The translations under genes were made by a program, and so were the position numbers. From the NCBI GenBank assembly GCA_963785155.1, contig CAWAUB010000008.1, positions 1-64,000 on the forward strand: a stretch of 64,000 nt of DNA. Reading direction: 5' to 3'. Source of the stretch: DASUSH01 sp963785155. Its GTDB lineage: Bacteria; Actinomycetota; Thermoleophilia; Solirubrobacterales; 70-9. Position 1 is the first letter of the stretch, and the number at the start of each line of letters is the position of its first letter. Positions 59,908-64,000 of the stretch are shown in pieces. Under the pieces are notes generated by a model. That model saw only the letters and a program-made list of their open reading frames with translations. It ran no database searches and was not told the DNA's origin.

Positions 59908-61356
59908 ATGAGTGAGGACAGGCGGCTCCTGCTGCGCGACGGCCAGGTTCTGGTCGGCGATCCCGGCGAAGGCCGCTTCGAGCGGACCGACGTCCTGGTC
60001 GAGGGAGAACGGATCGCGGCGCTCGGCCCGGAGGCAACGGCGGTCTCGGACGCCGAGGAGATCGACGCCGAGGGGACCCTCGTCCTGCCCGGCTTCGTCG
60101 ACACCCATCGCCACACCTGGCAGACGGCGATGCGCGGCGCCTGCGCCGATTGGACGCTGCTCGACTACTTCCGCGGCATCCGCCTGCAGCTCTCCTCGGT
60201 GATCGGCCCCGAGGACCTCTTCGCGGGCAACCTGGCCGGCGCGCTCGAGGCCCTGGACGCCGGGGTCACGACCCTGCTCGACTTCTCGCACTGCATGAAC
60301 AGCCCCGACCACGCCGACGAGGCGCTGCGGGGGCTGCGCGAGGCCGGTGGACGGGCGATCTTCGCCTACGGGATGTTCCCGGTGCCTCTGACCGAGCCCG
60401 TCTTCGCCGATCCCGCCGACCGGCTCGCCGACGCTCGCCGCATGCGCGAGGACGAGCTGCCGGGGAGCGGCGGTGAGATCGAGATGGGCGTCGCGCTGAC
60501 CGAGCTCGGCCTGGTCCCCTTCGAGGTGACCGTCGCCGAGGTCGAGCTGGCCCGCGAGCTCGACGTGCTCGTCACGGCCCACACCGGCTCGGTGACGAGC
60601 GCCGACCGCCCGCCGGAGCTGGAGCTGCTCGAGGCCGCCGGCCTGCTCGATGCGCGCCAGGTGCACGTCCACTGCAACGCCTGCAGCGGCGGTGAGCTCG
60701 ACCTGCTCGCCCGCCACGGCGCCGCGGTCTCGATCACGCCCGAGACCGAGCTGCAGATGGGGATGGGCCACCCGATCATCGACGAGGCCCGCGCACGCGA
60801 CCTCCGCGCCGGGTTCGGCTGCGACATCGTCTCCAACCAGAGCGGCGACATGTTCGGCCAGATGCGGCTCGGGCTGCAGACGGAGCGCGCCCGGGTGAAC
60901 CGCGCCTCGCACGAGCGCAACGAGATGCCGGACTCGCTCCCGCTCGAGGTGGCCGACGTCCTGCGGATCGCGACCCTCGGCGGCGCCGAGGCCCTGGGGC
61001 TCGACTCGCGGATCGGCTCGATCGAGGCCGGCAAGCAGGCGGACCTGATCCTGATCCGGGCCGACGGCCTGCACACGGCGCCGGTCGGCGACCCGGTCGC
61101 GACGGTGGTCCTGCAATGCGGGCCCCGAGACGTCGACGCGGTCCTGGTCGGCGGTCGCTTCGTCAAGCGGGACGGGCGCCTTGTCGCGGGGTCCGAGTCC
61201 GCGATCCGCCTGATCGAGGAGTCGCGCGAGCGGCTCGACGCCGCGCTCGAGCCACGCGGCGGGCTGCTGCCGCCGCCCCTCGAGGGCTGGTTCGAGGCTA
61301 CGCTCGAGATCATGCAGGCGAACCTCGCCGGAGCCCCGGCCCTTTCCGAACGATGA
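59908..61356 (+). CDS. Amidohydrolase / aminohydrolase (TrzN-AtzA, guanine-deaminase-like)
   Basis: A 482-residue metal-dependent hydrolase. GFVDTHRHTWQTAMRG holds the H-x-H pair, HVHCNACSGGELDLL the third metal His and catalytic residues, SITPETELQMGMGHP the substrate strand and FGCDIVSNQSGDMF the final Asp (subtype III, as in atrazine and cytosine/guanine hydrolases). It deaminates or dehalogenates a nitrogen heterocycle or a similar compound; the natural substrate is unknown. ATG 59908 is chosen. It overlaps the cyclase gene by 4 bases (ATGA), so the two act in one pathway. Confidence 0.87.
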   Translation: MSEDRRLLLRDGQVLVGDPGEGRFERTDVLVEGERIAALGPEATAVSDAEEIDAEGTLVLPGFVDTHRHTWQTAMRGACADWTLLDYFRGIRLQLSSVIGPEDLFAGNLAGALEALDAGVTTLLDFSHCMNSPDHADEALRGLREAGGRAIFAYGMFPVPLTEPVFADPADRLADARRMREDELPGSGGEIEMGVALTELGLVPFEVTVAEVELARELDVLVTAHTGSVTSADRPPELELLEAAGLLDARQVHVHCNACSGGELDLLARHGAAVSITPETELQMGMGHPIIDEARARDLRAGFGCDIVSNQSGDMFGQMRLGLQTERARVNRASHERNEMPDSLPLEVADVLRIATLGGAEALGLDSRIGSIEAGKQADLILIRADGLHTAPVGDPVATVVLQCGPRDVDAVLVGGRFVKRDGRLVAGSESAIRLIEESRERLDAALEPRGGLLPPPLEGWFEATLEIMQANLAGAPALSER

Positions 61357-62113
61357 GATTCGTCGACCTCTCGGCGCCGATCGAGCCGAGCCCGCCGGAG
61401 CTCGAGCTGGAGCCCCTGCGAACCGACATCGATTTCGAGGACCACGCCGCGGGCGCGGCGCTGATCGAAACGCTCTTCGGCGTCCCCAAGCGCCTCCTGC
61501 GCGACGGCGAGGGCTGGTCAAACGACACGTTCAAGCGTTTCGGCACCCACAACTCGACCCACGTCGACGCGCCCTGGCATTACAACTCGACCATTCGCGG
61601 GGAGCCCGCCCAGCGGATCGACGAGCTTCCGCTCGAGTGGTTCTTCTCGCGCGGCGTGGTGCTCGACATGACCGCGAAGGAGGACGGTGACGCGGTCACC
61701 GCTGCCGAGGTCGAGGCCGAGCTCGAGCGAATCGGCCACGAGTTGGAGCCGCTCGACATCGTGCTGGTGCGCACCGGCCGCGACGCGTTCTACTCCGAGC
61801 TCGACTACATGGCGCGCGGGCCGGGGGTCACGGCGGAGGCGACGCACTGGATGTTCGAGCGCGGGGTTCGGGTGATGGGGATCGACGCGTGGGGCTGGGA
61901 CCGGCCTCTTCATCTCCAGGCCGCCGACGCGCTCGAGGCCGACGAGCCTGGGATCTTCTGGGAGGCCCACCAGGCCGACCTGCCCTACTCGCAGATCGAG
62001 CGCATGCACAACCTGGGCGAGTTGCCGGACACCGGCTTCCAGGTCGCCTGCTTCCCGCTCAAGATCGTGGGCGCGAGCGGCGCCCCGGCAAGGGTCGTCG
62101 GCCTCGTACCCGA

Positions 62114-62117
<4 letters not shown>
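61353..62117 (+). CDS. Cyclase family protein (kynurenine-formamidase-like metal hydrolase)
   Basis: A 254-residue enzyme. GTHNSTHVDAPWHY is the H-x-x-x-H-x-D-x-P-x-H metal-binding signature, and IVLVRTGRD and MGIDAWGWDRP are strands of the swivelling beta/alpha fold. Relatives hydrolyse N-formylkynurenine, isatin or cyclic amides. With the amidohydrolase it probably degrades a cyclic nitrogen compound stepwise. The stop shares CTAA with the convergent carboxyltransferase stop. Confidence 0.87.
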
Positions 62118-63683
<1,566 letters not shown>

Positions 63684-63760
63684 GGGGGGCGGGATTCTAT
63701 GAGGGCAACCGCGATTGACCCGGTACCGCCCCAGGCGTACACTCGAATGAAGTCAGGAAA

Positions 63761-63766
63761 AGGAGG
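63761..63766 (+). promoter_or_regulatory. Shine-Dalgarno site
   Basis: AGGAGG, 5 bases before the ATG at 63772. It fixes the start of the gene that runs off the right end. Confidence 0.8.
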
Positions 63767-63771
63767 AACGG

Positions 63772-64000
63772 ATGCCCGGGGTGAAGTTGTTTCAAAGGAT
63801 CGGAATCGGCTGTGTGGCCGTTGCCGCGAGCCTCTTCGTCGTCCCATCGGCTGGGGCGAAGGCGATACCGAAGAGCCACTCGTACGAGATCAAGTCGGCC
63901 TTCCTCAAGGTCAACGACGTTGCCAGCGAAACCACGAACTTCGGGGCATCCTGGAACGGCTCCGGCCATCATCTCGAGTCGCTTCAGGAGCCGGCGGGTC
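63772..64000 (+). CDS. Exported protein, 5' part only
   Basis: The first 76 codons of a gene cut by the window end. A signal peptide is clear: a basic start (MPGVKLFQR), a hydrophobic stretch IGCVAVAASLFVVP and SAGAKA before the mature part. The visible mature sequence (SHSYEIKSAFLKVND) is not a family I recognise. A very good AGGAGG site precedes the ATG, so expression is probably high. Confidence 0.7.
   Translation, partial: MPGVKLFQRIGIGCVAVAASLFVVPSAGAKAIPKSHSYEIKSAFLKVNDVASETTNFGASWNGSGHHLESLQEPAG

Noticed and set aside
59893..61521. A 542-codon open frame antisense to the amidohydrolase
   Set aside because: Same reason: the sense strand has all metal ligands and the antisense frame has none.

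Overview
The window is about 64 kb of GC-rich DNA. It reads as a high-GC Gram-positive (Actinomycetota) genome, most like soil Thermoleophilia/Solirubrobacterales. This placement is inferred from gene content: APS-type sulfate reduction, secreted proteins with bacterial Ig-like C-termini, an acyl-CoA carboxylase beta subunit with a possible epsilon-like subunit, a TIGR03767-like metallophosphatase, and frequent GTG/TTG starts. It is not proven by any marker gene. No insertion sequence, prophage, CRISPR array or rRNA was seen. No stretch over 300 bases is empty.

Bases 1-26,700 are an exopolysaccharide region. It holds a Wzz-type tyrosine autokinase (3000-4574), an O-antigen ligase/polymerase (5622-7088), a flippase (21028-22572), at least seven GT2 enzymes, one GT2-GT4 fusion, a PMT-like membrane transferase, three left-handed beta-helix acyltransferases, an AlgX-like and an OafA-like O-acetyltransferase, three methyltransferases, two sulfotransferases, an arylsulfatase-fold enzyme and a PslG-like glycosidase. 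Together they could build, polymerise, export, trim and decorate (acetyl, methyl, sulfate) a surface glycan. No initiating phosphoglycosyltransferase is visible, so the locus probably extends to the left.

Bases 26,700-38,000 continue the envelope theme. They hold two more sulfatase-fold proteins, a polyprenyl-phosphate GT2 / UPF0104 flippase / FAD oxidase operon, an acyl-CoA dehydrogenase, two more secreted glycosidases and a TauE/SafE permease. An Rrf2 regulator and the TauE/SafE gene share a 19-bp inverted-repeat motif. Bases 39,200-44,600 encode three adjacent secreted proteins with one homologous C-terminal domain. Bases 44,665-48,943 are an assimilatory sulfate operon (sir-cysH-sat-cysC). 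CysH carries the Fe-S cysteines of an APS reductase, so the PAPS made by CysC is free for the sulfotransferases.

Bases 49,000-64,000 hold a small secreted protein, dodecin and an AccE-like small protein. Next comes a striking tRNA-like gene with tRNA-Sec architecture but a GAG anticodon (50181-50273). It is followed by a frameshifted ornithine cyclodeaminase-like gene, then an operon of RTX protein, two tandem phospholipase C-like phosphoesterases and a nucleotide-pyrophosphatase-like enzyme. A methyltransferase, an RTX-tailed metallophosphatase, an amidohydrolase/cyclase pair and a frameshifted acyl-CoA carboxyltransferase complete the region. Several single-base frame breaks between 50.7 and 63.2 kb look more like sequence errors than decay, except perhaps in the first phospholipase copy.
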